64,000 nt of DNA, from the NCBI RefSeq assembly GCF_923081025.1, contig NZ_CAKLPZ010000004.1:1-64000 (forward strand). Reading direction: 5' to 3'. Shown piece after piece: positions 1 to 7,461 of the stretch. The translations under genes were made by a program, and so were the position numbers. Each line of letters starts with the position of its first letter. The first letter of the stretch is position 1. Below the pieces are notes generated by a model that was given only the letters and a program-made list of their open reading frames with translations, was not told where the DNA came from and made no database searches. The DNA is from Neolewinella maritima (GTDB lineage Bacteria > Bacteroidota > Bacteroidia > Chitinophagales > Saprospiraceae).

Positions 1-32
1 ATCAGTAGCTCTACCAACTGAGCTACGCTAGC
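1..32 (-). tRNA. tRNA, 5' part only (cut by window edge)
   Basis: On the minus strand this reads as the 5' end of a tRNA: a 7-base acceptor strand, T8, A9, D-stem GCTC, D-loop AGTTGGTA, closing GAGC, then the first strand of the anticodon stem (ACTGA). The sequence stops just before the anticodon, so the amino acid cannot be told. The 3' half lies outside the window. Confidence 0.85.
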
Positions 33-40
33 TTACTGTT

Positions 41-103
41 TACCCCACCAGCTTAGCCGCCTCCACGTACTTCCAGAACAGTTGGAGGTCGCTCTGTGGG
101 GTA
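41..103. other. Nested inverted repeats beside the tRNA
   Basis: TACCCCAC at 41-48 pairs with GTGGGGTA at 96-103. Inside it CCTCCA at 60-65 pairs with TGGAGG at 83-88. The folded element sits between the tRNA and a terminator-like hairpin. It might be part of a small untranslated RNA or of a tRNA leader. I recognise no RNA family, and the stretch 33-140 holds no convincing gene. Confidence 0.3.
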
Positions 104-140
104 CGAACAAGGCCGGGTGATCCGCTCCAAACTCGACGAA

Positions 141-176
141 GCCGCTTCCCACTGGGGAGCGGCTTTCGTCGTTTTA
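141..176 (+). terminator. Rho-independent terminator-like hairpin
   Basis: A 10-bp stem (141-150 with 154-163, one G-T pair, loop ACT) is followed on the plus strand by a T-rich run. It would end a plus-strand transcript entering from the left, although no plus-strand gene is visible upstream in the window. It also insulates the downstream glycosyltransferase gene. Confidence 0.6.
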
Positions 177-184
177 TATCTTTG
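177..184 (+). promoter_or_regulatory. Bacteroidota -7 box TATCTTTG
   Basis: TATCTTTG matches the Bacteroidota TAnnTTTG -7 element exactly. It lies just after the terminator hairpin and upstream of the GT39-like gene, so transcription would begin near 190. No clear TTTG -33 box is present at the usual spacing. Confidence 0.45.
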
Positions 185-360
185 GTCCGCGCTACCTCTC
201 CCCCACCATCCGACCCGTACCTCCCTCCACGCTCCGCTACCTCCTGCTCGCCGCGGGTCTGCTGCTGTGGACGATCAACTGGCTGTACAACCGACCGCTG
301 TTCATCGACGAGGCCAACGTAGCTCGCAACCTGTTTGACCGTAGCTACGCCGAGCTGTTC

Positions 361-1605
361 GTGCCCCTGGATCACGAGCAATACGCGCCGCCACTGTACC
401 TCGTATTCACCAAATTACTGGGCGAATTGCTTGGGTACCGGGAGTGGGTGCTCCGCATCCCCGCACTTATAGGCGGAATGACTGCAGTAGTAAGTATATG
501 GTATATAAGTAAGAAAATGCTGGATGAGTACTGGGATTTACTCCCTCTCGTGCTCCTCTTCGGGAATCCGTTCGTCCTGCGCTACGTGACCGAACTAAAG
601 CCGTACGGCCTCGACCTCGGCCTGGCGGCGCTACTAATCGCTCTACACCTTCGGGGGGCTCGGCACCGCACTGTAGGATTAGGTAGCTGGGCAGCGATCG
701 GTAGCCTGGTACCATGGTTCTCGCTACCCAGTGTCTTCGTCCTTGCTACGGTAGGATTACGGGAACTACGGTATGATCGCCGCTGGTTGCTTGTCATCAC
801 GGGCTGGCTAGCTTCTTTCGCGCTGCTATACGTGCTCGTACTTCGCCCATCGATCGGGAGTAACTACCTCAACGATTTTCACCAGGATTACTTCCTCCCG
901 CTGCGTCCTGATACGGCAAGCCTTGCTCAAGTAGGCCGTATTGTCTCGCGCTTGCTGCGCCTTTGTTTCGGTCTGACTCTCGTGGCACAAGTCTGGGGCG
1001 CCTTGCTGCTGCTAGCCGGCGGTCTACTCGCGCCCCGCAAGCTCTGGTTACTGCTTCCCCTTGGCATCGTAGTGGCAGTGTCGGGTATGCAGTTGTATAG
1101 CTTGATCGACCGCCTGATCCTGTTCGTCCTTCCGGGTGTCTGGGTAGTTGCCGCGCTTGGTGCGCAGAACCTGGCGGCCTACGTCCGTCGATCCAGACCG
1201 GCGTATGCAGTAGTGATTGTGCTCACACTGCTACTGGCGGGCGGCGGCAATATCTATTACAGGTACTGGCAGCCGGAGCACACGAGCGACGGCCGGGAGT
1301 TAGCAACCTACGCTGAGGGGCCACACACATACATTGACGAGAGCGCGGTACCGGTGGTGGATTATTACACGCGGATCCACCCGGCGACGCGCTACACCAC
1401 GGCAGCAGCTAGAGCGCGTACACCACATACTGGACAGAGCAACTACACACTCCTATTCGACGTGATGACGGAACAGACTATACGTGTACGCGCAGAAAAT
1501 GCAGCAGAGGCGGCGGCGGCGCGCGGGTGCGAAGTAAAGGAAGTGGACCTATTCCGGGCCCGCGTGGTGGAGCTTAGATGTCCCGTACGGAATTCCGATC
1601 CGTAA
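361..1605 (+). CDS. GT39-like multi-spanning membrane glycosyltransferase (true start upstream)
   Basis: The protein has many hydrophobic helices and resembles the dolichyl-phosphate-mannose/ArnT (GT39-like) family, which transfers sugars from lipid-linked donors outside the inner membrane. GTG at 361 is only the first canonical start. The frame stays open back to 121, and the upstream codons encode a first membrane helix (from about 241) followed by FIDEANVARN, the acidic-loop motif expected of the family. The real protein therefore begins upstream, yet no ATG, GTG or TTG exists in frame between 121 and 361. ATC at 208 or CTG at 244 are possible starts; a base error is also possible. Its 3' end overlaps the convergent gene 1574..1972. 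Substrate unknown. Confidence 0.75.
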   Translation: MPLDHEQYAPPLYLVFTKLLGELLGYREWVLRIPALIGGMTAVVSIWYISKKMLDEYWDLLPLVLLFGNPFVLRYVTELKPYGLDLGLAALLIALHLRGARHRTVGLGSWAAIGSLVPWFSLPSVFVLATVGLRELRYDRRWLLVITGWLASFALLYVLVLRPSIGSNYLNDFHQDYFLPLRPDTASLAQVGRIVSRLLRLCFGLTLVAQVWGALLLLAGGLLAPRKLWLLLPLGIVVAVSGMQLYSLIDRLILFVLPGVWVVAALGAQNLAAYVRRSRPAYAVVIVLTLLLAGGGNIYYRYWQPEHTSDGRELATYAEGPHTYIDESAVPVVDYYTRIHPATRYTTAAARARTPHTGQSNYTLLFDVMTEQTIRVRAENAAEAAAARGCEVKEVDLFRARVVELRCPVRNSDP

Positions 1606-1972
1606 CGACTTCCAGCAGCTCGCGTAGGAATTGGATCTGACCGGGGCTCAGGGTGTTTTTTAGTGCATCTTTGACGGTAAGGAAGGTACCCGACTCCAGT
1701 TCCTTAAGACGCTCCTTGAGTTCTCCGGCGTCTTCGTACAGCATTTGCTTTAGGCTGGGGATCTCGTGCCAGTCCCCCTCTACGGCAACGGCTTCCTCAC
1801 GGTCGGCGGCCGGTTCCAGGGCAATGAGGTCTGGATTGTCGCGACGAAGCTCGGCTTCGGGGAGTCCCCACTCGTCGGACTGCTGCGTCAGAAAGACCTC
1901 CAGGCCGCGCTCACGAAACCGATAAATAATTAAGCGAGCTTTTTTGCGGAGTCCCATGGAAAATGTATTCAA
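1574..1972 (-). CDS. Conserved hypothetical protein with Nudix-like N-terminus
   Basis: A 132-residue protein. Residues 6-40 (RKKARLIIYRF... then EVFLT... and EWGLPE) look like the first strands of a Nudix fold, but the catalytic Nudix box (GX5EX7REUXEEXGU) is absent, so hydrolase activity should not be assumed. The rest is charged and probably helical. Starts at 1972 (MNTF) and 1957 (MGLRKK) are both possible. It converges on the membrane glycosyltransferase gene with a 32-base overlap at the stop codons. Function unknown. Confidence 0.6.
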   Translation of the reverse strand: MNTFSMGLRKKARLIIYRFRERGLEVFLTQQSDEWGLPEAELRRDNPDLIALEPAADREEAVAVEGDWHEIPSLKQMLYEDAGELKERLKELESGTFLTVKDALKNTLSPGQIQFLRELLEVVTDRNSVRDI

Positions 1973-2055
1973 CTGCCTAATGGTGCAGGCGGGTATAGGT
2001 TCAAATATACAACGTTGCCCTCCTTCGAATCGTTACCTGCCCATAAGCTACCACT

Positions 2056-2778
2056 ATGAAATATCTACTTTTTCTACTACTTGCAAGCCCCCTGTGGCTA
2101 TTCGCTCAGTCCTCCCCTACCCCGCTGGAGGGCGCCTGGGAGAGCAGCTTCGCCGGAGGAGATGATGCGTCAAACGATCTACTGCTCATTGTGCAGGACG
2201 GATTCTTTGCCATGACGGCCTACAACGACAGTACCGCCCAGTTCATCGCCACCCTGGGGGGTAGTTATACTATCGAAGCCGATACCTTTATGGTTACCTA
2301 CGAGTTCGACTCGTCCAATCCGGAAAACGTAGGCCGCACCGTAGCCATGCCCTTCGCCGTTACGGGAAGTCTGCTGGTCTTCAACGGAGATAAAGCCTGG
2401 CAGCGTCTGGATGACGGAAGCGGCGAGCTAGCCGGAGCCTGGGAGATTACAGGGCGCAAGCAGGACGGTGAGATGCGCCGCCGGCCGGTCACCGGACCGC
2501 GCAGGACCATGAAAATTCTATCCGGTAGTCACTTCCAGTGGATTGCCTATAACACCGAAACAGCGGAGTTTCTGGGTACCGGTGGCGGACGCTACTCCGT
2601 CAACGACGGACAGTACATCGAGTATATCGACTTTTTTAGCCGCGATCCACAGCGGGTGGGTAAGCAACTGAGCTTCGACTACAAAATCAGAAATAACGAG
2701 TGGCACCACATGGGTGTGAGCAGCTCCGACCAGCCCCTGTACGAAACCTGGGGGCACCGCCCGCCGGCCAGAAAGTAG
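2056..2778 (+). CDS. Secreted protein with two tandem lipocalin-like domains
   Basis: 240 residues with a clear signal peptide (MKYLLFLLLASPLWLFAQ). Two homologous halves follow. Each begins with GAWE and continues through an aromatic strand (FFAMTAY or FQWIAY), a 'TAQF/TAEF' strand, a GGxY turn, a strand ending before a Phe-rich segment, and NVGR/RVGK. This is an internal duplication of a small beta-barrel-like domain seen in secreted Bacteroidota proteins. No catalytic residues are evident; ligand binding is conceivable but unproven. The stop codon overlaps the 3' end of the convergent tRNA-Arg by two bases. Confidence 0.75.
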   Translation: MKYLLFLLLASPLWLFAQSSPTPLEGAWESSFAGGDDASNDLLLIVQDGFFAMTAYNDSTAQFIATLGGSYTIEADTFMVTYEFDSSNPENVGRTVAMPFAVTGSLLVFNGDKAWQRLDDGSGELAGAWEITGRKQDGEMRRRPVTGPRRTMKILSGSHFQWIAYNTETAEFLGTGGGRYSVNDGQYIEYIDFFSRDPQRVGKQLSFDYKIRNNEWHHMGVSSSDQPLYETWGHRPPARK

Positions 2779-2847
2779 CCCCAGCAAGACTCGAACTTGC
2801 ATTTTCGGTTTAGGAAACCAACGTTCTATCCCTTGAACTATGGGGCT
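2777..2847 (-). tRNA. tRNA-Arg(CCT)
   Basis: The minus strand folds into a complete cloverleaf of 71 nt: acceptor AGCCCCA/TGGGGCT, D-stem GTTC/GAAC, anticodon stem TTGGT/ACCGA with loop TTCCTAA (anticodon CCT), and T-arm GCAAG-TTCGAGT-CTTGC. No CCA is encoded. It reads arginine AGG codons. Its 3' end touches the stop codon of the neighbouring secreted-protein gene. Confidence 0.95.
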
Positions 2848-2897
2848 CGGTGGTCGCGATTGACCTGAGCAGCGGCGACAAATATACGGTAGCCCCG

Positions 2898-3446
2898 CTA
2901 CAGGTCTTCGGCCGGAACGAAGTTGAGTGCTACCCCGTTGATGCAGTACCGCAGACCGGTGGGCTGAGGACCGTCGGGGAAGATGTGTCCCTGATGACCC
3001 CCACAGCGCGCGCAGCTGACTTCAGTGCGCTTCATCCCGTAGCGGAAGTCGCTGTCTTCGGTCACGTAAGCCGCATTGATGGGCGCATAGAAACTCGGCC
3101 AGCCCGTGCCGGACTCGAATTTAGTCTCACTACTGAACAGCGGCAGACCGCACGCCCGACAGGCGAACACGCCGGCGTGCTTCTCTTCGTTCAGTGGACT
3201 CGAGAAGCTGCGCTCCGTACCGTCTTCCCGCAACACGTTAAATTCCTGATTGGTCAGCAGTTCCTTCCAGTATTCGGTGGTGGTGTCGAAGGGCTCGACC
3301 TGTCCTTCGGTAGCGGGGGGATCGTAGCGGTAGTCGGGCCGCGTCTGCTCGGGGCTGGCCGCCACGTCACCGGATGCTACCGTGGTCTGTGAGGTGGAAT
3401 TGCAGGCAAGTAAAATAGACAAACTGAGGAATACCAGGTAGCGCAT
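2898..3446 (-). CDS. msrB: Lipoprotein peptide-methionine (R)-S-oxide reductase MsrB
   Basis: MsrB reduces methionine-R-sulfoxide in oxidised proteins. ATG 3446 gives a lipoprotein signal (SILLAC with lipobox Cys), so the enzyme should be membrane-anchored in the periplasm or at the cell surface. Family marks are present: two zinc pairs (CRAC and CARC), GTGWPSF, GHIFPDGP, and the catalytic Cys in RYCING. About 50 residues of linker separate the lipid anchor from the catalytic domain. The longer reading frame upstream of 3446 is antisense to the ALDH gene and is not a credible extension. An exported MsrB fits repair of envelope proteins near the respiratory chain, but that is inference. Confidence 0.93.
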   Translation of the reverse strand: MRYLVFLSLSILLACNSTSQTTVASGDVAASPEQTRPDYRYDPPATEGQVEPFDTTTEYWKELLTNQEFNVLREDGTERSFSSPLNEEKHAGVFACRACGLPLFSSETKFESGTGWPSFYAPINAAYVTEDSDFRYGMKRTEVSCARCGGHQGHIFPDGPQPTGLRYCINGVALNFVPAEDL

Positions 3447-3543
3447 AACGGGGACTTTGCCGGTACAACACCCGCACCCGGCGGGCCGGTTCATTCCGGG
3501 CTGCCGGCATAGTGTTACCTTCGCGACGCCCAACCACCATAGC

Positions 3544-5073
3544 ATGAAAGAATTTTTGAAGACCCTAGGCCTTACCGAAGACAACGACGGCAGCAGCACC
3601 GGCCAGCAGGGGATGCACAATCCCGACCAACACCTGGAAAGCCACTCTCCGGTAGACGGTGCGCTGATCGGTCGCGTCAGCGTGACCACCCCCGAGCAGT
3701 ACGCACAGATCGTCGGCGCCGCCACGGCCGCCTTTGCGGACTGGCGCATGGTGCCCGCCCCCCAACGCGGCGAGATCGTACGGCAGTACGGCCAGGCCCT
3801 ACGCGAGAATAAAGACGCACTCGGCCGCCTGGTCAGCTATGAGATGGGTAAGAGCCTGCAGGAAGGCTGGGGCGAGGTACAGGAGATGATCGACATCTGC
3901 GACTTCGCCGTGGGGCTCAGCCGTCAACTATACGGATTTACGATGCACTCCGAGCGCGTCCTGCATCGCATGTACGAACAGTACCACCCCCTGGGCATCG
4001 TGGGCATCATCTCGGCCTTCAACTTCCCAGTCGCGGTGTGGAGCTGGAACGCCATGCTGGCCCTCGTTTGCGGCGACGTCGTAATCTGGAAGCCCAGCGA
4101 GAAGGCCCCCCTCTGCGGCGTTGCCTGTCAGAAGATCTGGGCGCAGGTCGCCGCCAATAATAAGCTATCCGAAGGCATCTGCTCCTTGATCAACGGCGAC
4201 TACACGGTCGGCGAACTTATGACAAAGGACGGGCGGGTCCCCCTCGTCTCGGCCACCGGCTCTACCCGCATGGGCAAGATCGTAGCCCAGACCGTAGCCG
4301 GTCGCCTCGGCAAGACACTGCTCGAGCTAGGTGGCAATAACGCTATCATCATCACCCCCTCGGCTGATATGGATCTGGTGCTCACCGGTGCCCTGTTCGG
4401 TGCTGTTGGCACCTGCGGACAGCGCTGTACCAGTACCCGCCGACTCATCATCCACGAGAGCCGCTACGAAGAAGTGCGTGATAAACTGGCCGCTGCGTAC
4501 GGACAACTGTCCATCGGCGATCCCCTGGATGAGGGCAACCACGTCGGGCCACTTATCGACACCGACTCGGTGAATACGTACCTCAAGGCCATCGAAGGCA
4601 TCAAGGCCGAAGGAGGCACCATGGTTGTCGACGGAGGTCGCATCGATGGGCTCGGCTCGGACTGCTACGTGAAACCCTGTATCGCCGAAGTAGCTACCGA
4701 CAGCGCTATGGCACAGCAGGAGACCTTTGCCCCCATTCTGTACCTGATGAAATACTCCACCCTGGAGGAAGCCATTGCGATCCAGAACAGTGTACCCCAG
4801 GGACTATCCTCCGCCATCATGACCACTAATATGCGCGAGAGCGAGCGCTTCCTCAGTGCAATGGGTAGTGACTGCGGTATCGCCAATGTCAACATTGGTA
4901 CTAGCGGAGCGGAAATTGGCGGAGCCTTCGGCGGCGAAAAGGAAACCGGAGGCGGCCGGGAATCCGGTTCCGACAGCTGGAAGGCCTACATGCGGCGGCA
5001 AACCAACACCATCAACTACTCTACCGAACTCCCTCTTGCCCAGGGCATTACCTTTGACCTGCAAGCTATCTAG
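3544..5073 (+). CDS. ALDH7-family aldehyde dehydrogenase (aminoadipate-semialdehyde type)
   Basis: 509 residues, cytosolic, NAD-dependent. The sequence follows the antiquitin/AmaB (ALDH7) group, which oxidises alpha-aminoadipic semialdehyde in lysine breakdown. Visible marks: AFNFPVAVWSWN, WKPSEKAP (cofactor Lys), the catalytic Glu in LLELGGNN and the catalytic Cys in GTCGQRCTSTRR. ATG 3544 was chosen because the frame upstream is antisense to msrB and a TACCTTCG -7-like box lies about 25 bases ahead. It is followed after 3 bases by an epimerase and a glycosyltransferase, so it may share a transcript with sugar genes; the metabolic link is unclear. Confidence 0.92.
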   Translation: MKEFLKTLGLTEDNDGSSTGQQGMHNPDQHLESHSPVDGALIGRVSVTTPEQYAQIVGAATAAFADWRMVPAPQRGEIVRQYGQALRENKDALGRLVSYEMGKSLQEGWGEVQEMIDICDFAVGLSRQLYGFTMHSERVLHRMYEQYHPLGIVGIISAFNFPVAVWSWNAMLALVCGDVVIWKPSEKAPLCGVACQKIWAQVAANNKLSEGICSLINGDYTVGELMTKDGRVPLVSATGSTRMGKIVAQTVAGRLGKTLLELGGNNAIIITPSADMDLVLTGALFGAVGTCGQRCTSTRRLIIHESRYEEVRDKLAAAYGQLSIGDPLDEGNHVGPLIDTDSVNTYLKAIEGIKAEGGTMVVDGGRIDGLGSDCYVKPCIAEVATDSAMAQQETFAPILYLMKYSTLEEAIAIQNSVPQGLSSAIMTTNMRESERFLSAMGSDCGIANVNIGTSGAEIGGAFGGEKETGGGRESGSDSWKAYMRRQTNTINYSTELPLAQGITFDLQAI

Positions 5074-5076
5074 TAT

Positions 5077-6114
5077 ATGCGTTACCACCTCGTTTCCGGC
5101 GGCTGCGGCTTCGTTGGCCGCAATATGGTCAAGCGGCTCTATCGCACCACCTCCGATAAGATCTTATTCGTCGATAACCTCAGCGTAGGCACCCATCCCA
5201 GTACCTGGCTGGAGGCGGACCAGGTGCGCAAGGAAGGCGACCTGGAGGTCTACGGGCCCGATGAGCGACTACTGTTCCTGCACCAGGACTTTCGCAAATT
5301 CCTGCGGGATATCATTGATGATAGCAACTTCATCACCAATGCCTACGCGCCGGACTTCACCCGCTTCAGCGATGTGTTTCACTTCGCGGCTATCGTAGGG
5401 GGTCGGTCCACCATTGAGGGAGACCCCATGAAGGTGGCGCTGGATCTGAGTATCGACGCTGAGTTTTTCTATTGGGTCACCCGCCACCAGCCCGACCGCA
5501 CCCTCTATCCCTCCAGTTCGGCGGCCTACCCCATTGATCTACAGACGGAGGGCGACGCGATCGCACTGGCCGAGTCCGACATCAACTTCAAGAAGATGGG
5601 GGAGCCGGATATGACCTACGGTTGGTCCAAACTTACCGGAGAGTTCCTAGCTAAGGTGGCCGCGGAACACTACGACCTCAAGGTCACTGTCATCCGCCCC
5701 TTCAGCGGTTACGGGGAGGACCAGGACCAGACCTACCCCATCCCCGCCATCGCTGCCCGTATCGCCCGCCGCGAAGATCCGGTCGAGGTATGGGGTACGG
5801 GCCGGCAGGGCCGCGACTTCGTCCATATCGATGATGTACTGGACTGCATCTTCTTCGCCATGGAGCGGGTCACCGACGGCACGGCCATCAATATCGGCCG
5901 GGGCGAGTTGCTCAGCTTCATCGACATCATCCATACGATGTGTGACATCGAGGGCTACTCCCCCGAGATCAAGCAGTTACTCGACAAGCCCGTAGGCGTT
6001 TTCAGTCGCTACTCCAATATGGACCTGGTGCACGACATGGGATGGCGCGCTACGATCTCCGTGCGCGAGGGTATGACCCGCGTACTGAATGCCCAGAAGC
6101 AAGCGCAAGCCTAA
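5077..6114 (+). CDS. NAD-dependent epimerase/dehydratase (extended SDR)
   Basis: 345 residues. The N-terminal dinucleotide fold (SGGCGFVGRNM) is followed by the AAIVGG region and the YGWSK motif, which supplies the catalytic Tyr and Lys of short-chain dehydrogenases. GRDFVHIDDV is typical of sugar-nucleotide epimerases. It begins three bases after the ALDH stop and ends three bases before a GT4 gene, so it is probably co-transcribed. It likely makes or modifies a nucleotide sugar for the adjoining glycosyltransferase. Exact substrate unknown. Confidence 0.88.
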   Translation: MRYHLVSGGCGFVGRNMVKRLYRTTSDKILFVDNLSVGTHPSTWLEADQVRKEGDLEVYGPDERLLFLHQDFRKFLRDIIDDSNFITNAYAPDFTRFSDVFHFAAIVGGRSTIEGDPMKVALDLSIDAEFFYWVTRHQPDRTLYPSSSAAYPIDLQTEGDAIALAESDINFKKMGEPDMTYGWSKLTGEFLAKVAAEHYDLKVTVIRPFSGYGEDQDQTYPIPAIAARIARREDPVEVWGTGRQGRDFVHIDDVLDCIFFAMERVTDGTAINIGRGELLSFIDIIHTMCDIEGYSPEIKQLLDKPVGVFSRYSNMDLVHDMGWRATISVREGMTRVLNAQKQAQA

Positions 6115-6117
6115 GCC

Positions 6118-7386
6118 ATGTCCCGACAGACTATCGTGTGCTTCGGCCCCGGCCCCAAGTTCAAGGGAGGGATTTCGAACTACAATACCTCCCTGGCCAA
6201 GGCCCTGGACCGCCGTGGCGACTGCGACGTGCACATCGTAAGCTGGACCCAGCAGTACCCGGCCATCATTCCCCGCGAGTTTGTTGACAAGACCAGCCGG
6301 GTCGATCTCCTGGAAGGGACCAATGTGAAGGTCCAGTACGTACTCAATTACAATAACCCGCTGAGCTGGCAGCAGACCTACCGTCGAATCGTGGCGCTGC
6401 AGCCCGCTAAGGTGATCATTCAGTGGGCCATCGCCATCCAGGGTATTCCTCTGGGCTACCTGGCCCGCCAGCTCCGTAAGCATCCTGAGATCGAAGTGGT
6501 ATTCGACCTACACTTCGTGATCCAGAAGGAAAACAGCAGCCTCGACCGCCGCCTCACCCGCTTCGGCATTGCCCGTGCGGACACCTTCATCGCCCACGCG
6601 TACAAGACCGTGGACGAGCTCAAGGAGCTCTTTCCTCAGCGTGAGTTCGCCGTAACGGAGGCGGGCACGCGGGTGCCGGGTCCTACCAATATAATCAAGC
6701 TATACCATCCCATCTATGAGCTCTTCGCTCCGCAGGATGACTTCGACGTAGCCGCCTTCAAGCGGGCTAATCAGTTGCGGGAACATGTCTTCCTGTTCTT
6801 CGGCTTCATCCGCAAGTACAAGGGGCTCCACAATGTGATCCGCTCCTTCGCCCAACTCGCCGAGCGGCGCGACGACGTGAGCCTGATCATCTGCGGAGAG
6901 TCCTTCTGGGACACGCTGCAGGCCGACAAATGGAGCACCAGACTGAAGAACACCCTGTTCGGCTTTGCTAAGAAACTCTTTCTAGCCAAATCAGACGATG
7001 AGCGCGACTACCGTCCCCTGGAACTGCTGGATACACTCGGCATACGTGACCGCGTCATGGTCAAAAACGAGTTTGTCGCCAATGAGGAAGTTCACAAGTA
7101 CTTCCAGGCCAGCGATGCCGTGGTGTTGTTTTATTCCTACGCTACTCCCTCCGGGGTCGAATCCATCAGCTACAATTTTCAGCTACCGGCCGTAGCTACC
7201 CGCGTAGGTCACTTTCCCGAGACGATCAAAGACGGCTTCAATGGCTACCTGGCCGAGCCGGAAAATATCGACGATATGGCCCGACAGCTGGAGCGTATGA
7301 TCACCGCCCCGATCCCCCGGGAGAATGTGCGGGCTACTACGGAAGACATGAGCTGGGACAACTATGCGGCTGCGATCCTCGCCTAG
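6118..7386 (+). CDS. GT4-family glycosyltransferase
   Basis: 422 residues with the two-domain GT-B layout. The N-terminus has a glycine-rich loop (PKFKGGISNYN). The C-terminal half has FFGFIRKYKGL, SDAVVLFYSYATPSGVESI and a donor-binding Glu/Gly region (TRVGHFPETI, GFNGYLAEP), as in GT4 enzymes. No signal peptide or membrane helix is visible. It would transfer a sugar from a nucleotide donor to a lipid-linked or polysaccharide acceptor. It lies three bases after the SDR gene. Its stop codon is the first base-pairs of a long hairpin that separates it from the convergent amidohydrolase pseudogene. Confidence 0.88.
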   Translation: MSRQTIVCFGPGPKFKGGISNYNTSLAKALDRRGDCDVHIVSWTQQYPAIIPREFVDKTSRVDLLEGTNVKVQYVLNYNNPLSWQQTYRRIVALQPAKVIIQWAIAIQGIPLGYLARQLRKHPEIEVVFDLHFVIQKENSSLDRRLTRFGIARADTFIAHAYKTVDELKELFPQREFAVTEAGTRVPGPTNIIKLYHPIYELFAPQDDFDVAAFKRANQLREHVFLFFGFIRKYKGLHNVIRSFAQLAERRDDVSLIICGESFWDTLQADKWSTRLKNTLFGFAKKLFLAKSDDERDYRPLELLDTLGIRDRVMVKNEFVANEEVHKYFQASDAVVLFYSYATPSGVESISYNFQLPAVATRVGHFPETIKDGFNGYLAEPENIDDMARQLERMITAPIPRENVRATTEDMSWDNYAAAILA

Positions 7387-7451
7387 GTCGAGGCGTTGCA
7401 CGCCGAGTGTATGTCGATACCCGCTGTGACTCGGCGTACAACGCCTCGACC
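7386..7451. terminator. Long near-perfect hairpin between convergent genes
   Basis: The 23-base arm 7386-7408 pairs with 7429-7451, with a single G-T type departure. The 20-base loop can form its own small stem (GTAT/ATAC). It begins in the stop codon of the glycosyltransferase and ends 10 bases before the stop of the convergent amidohydrolase. Position suggests a two-way terminator, although a strong T-run is lacking. It might also be a copy of a dispersed repeat. Confidence 0.6.
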
Positions 7452-7461
7452 TTATTGCAGC

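Noticed and set aside
40-381. A 113-codon minus-strand ORF ending just before the tRNA
   Set aside because: It runs through the terminator hairpin, the promoter box and the start of the GT39-like gene and has skewed composition; no family is recognised.
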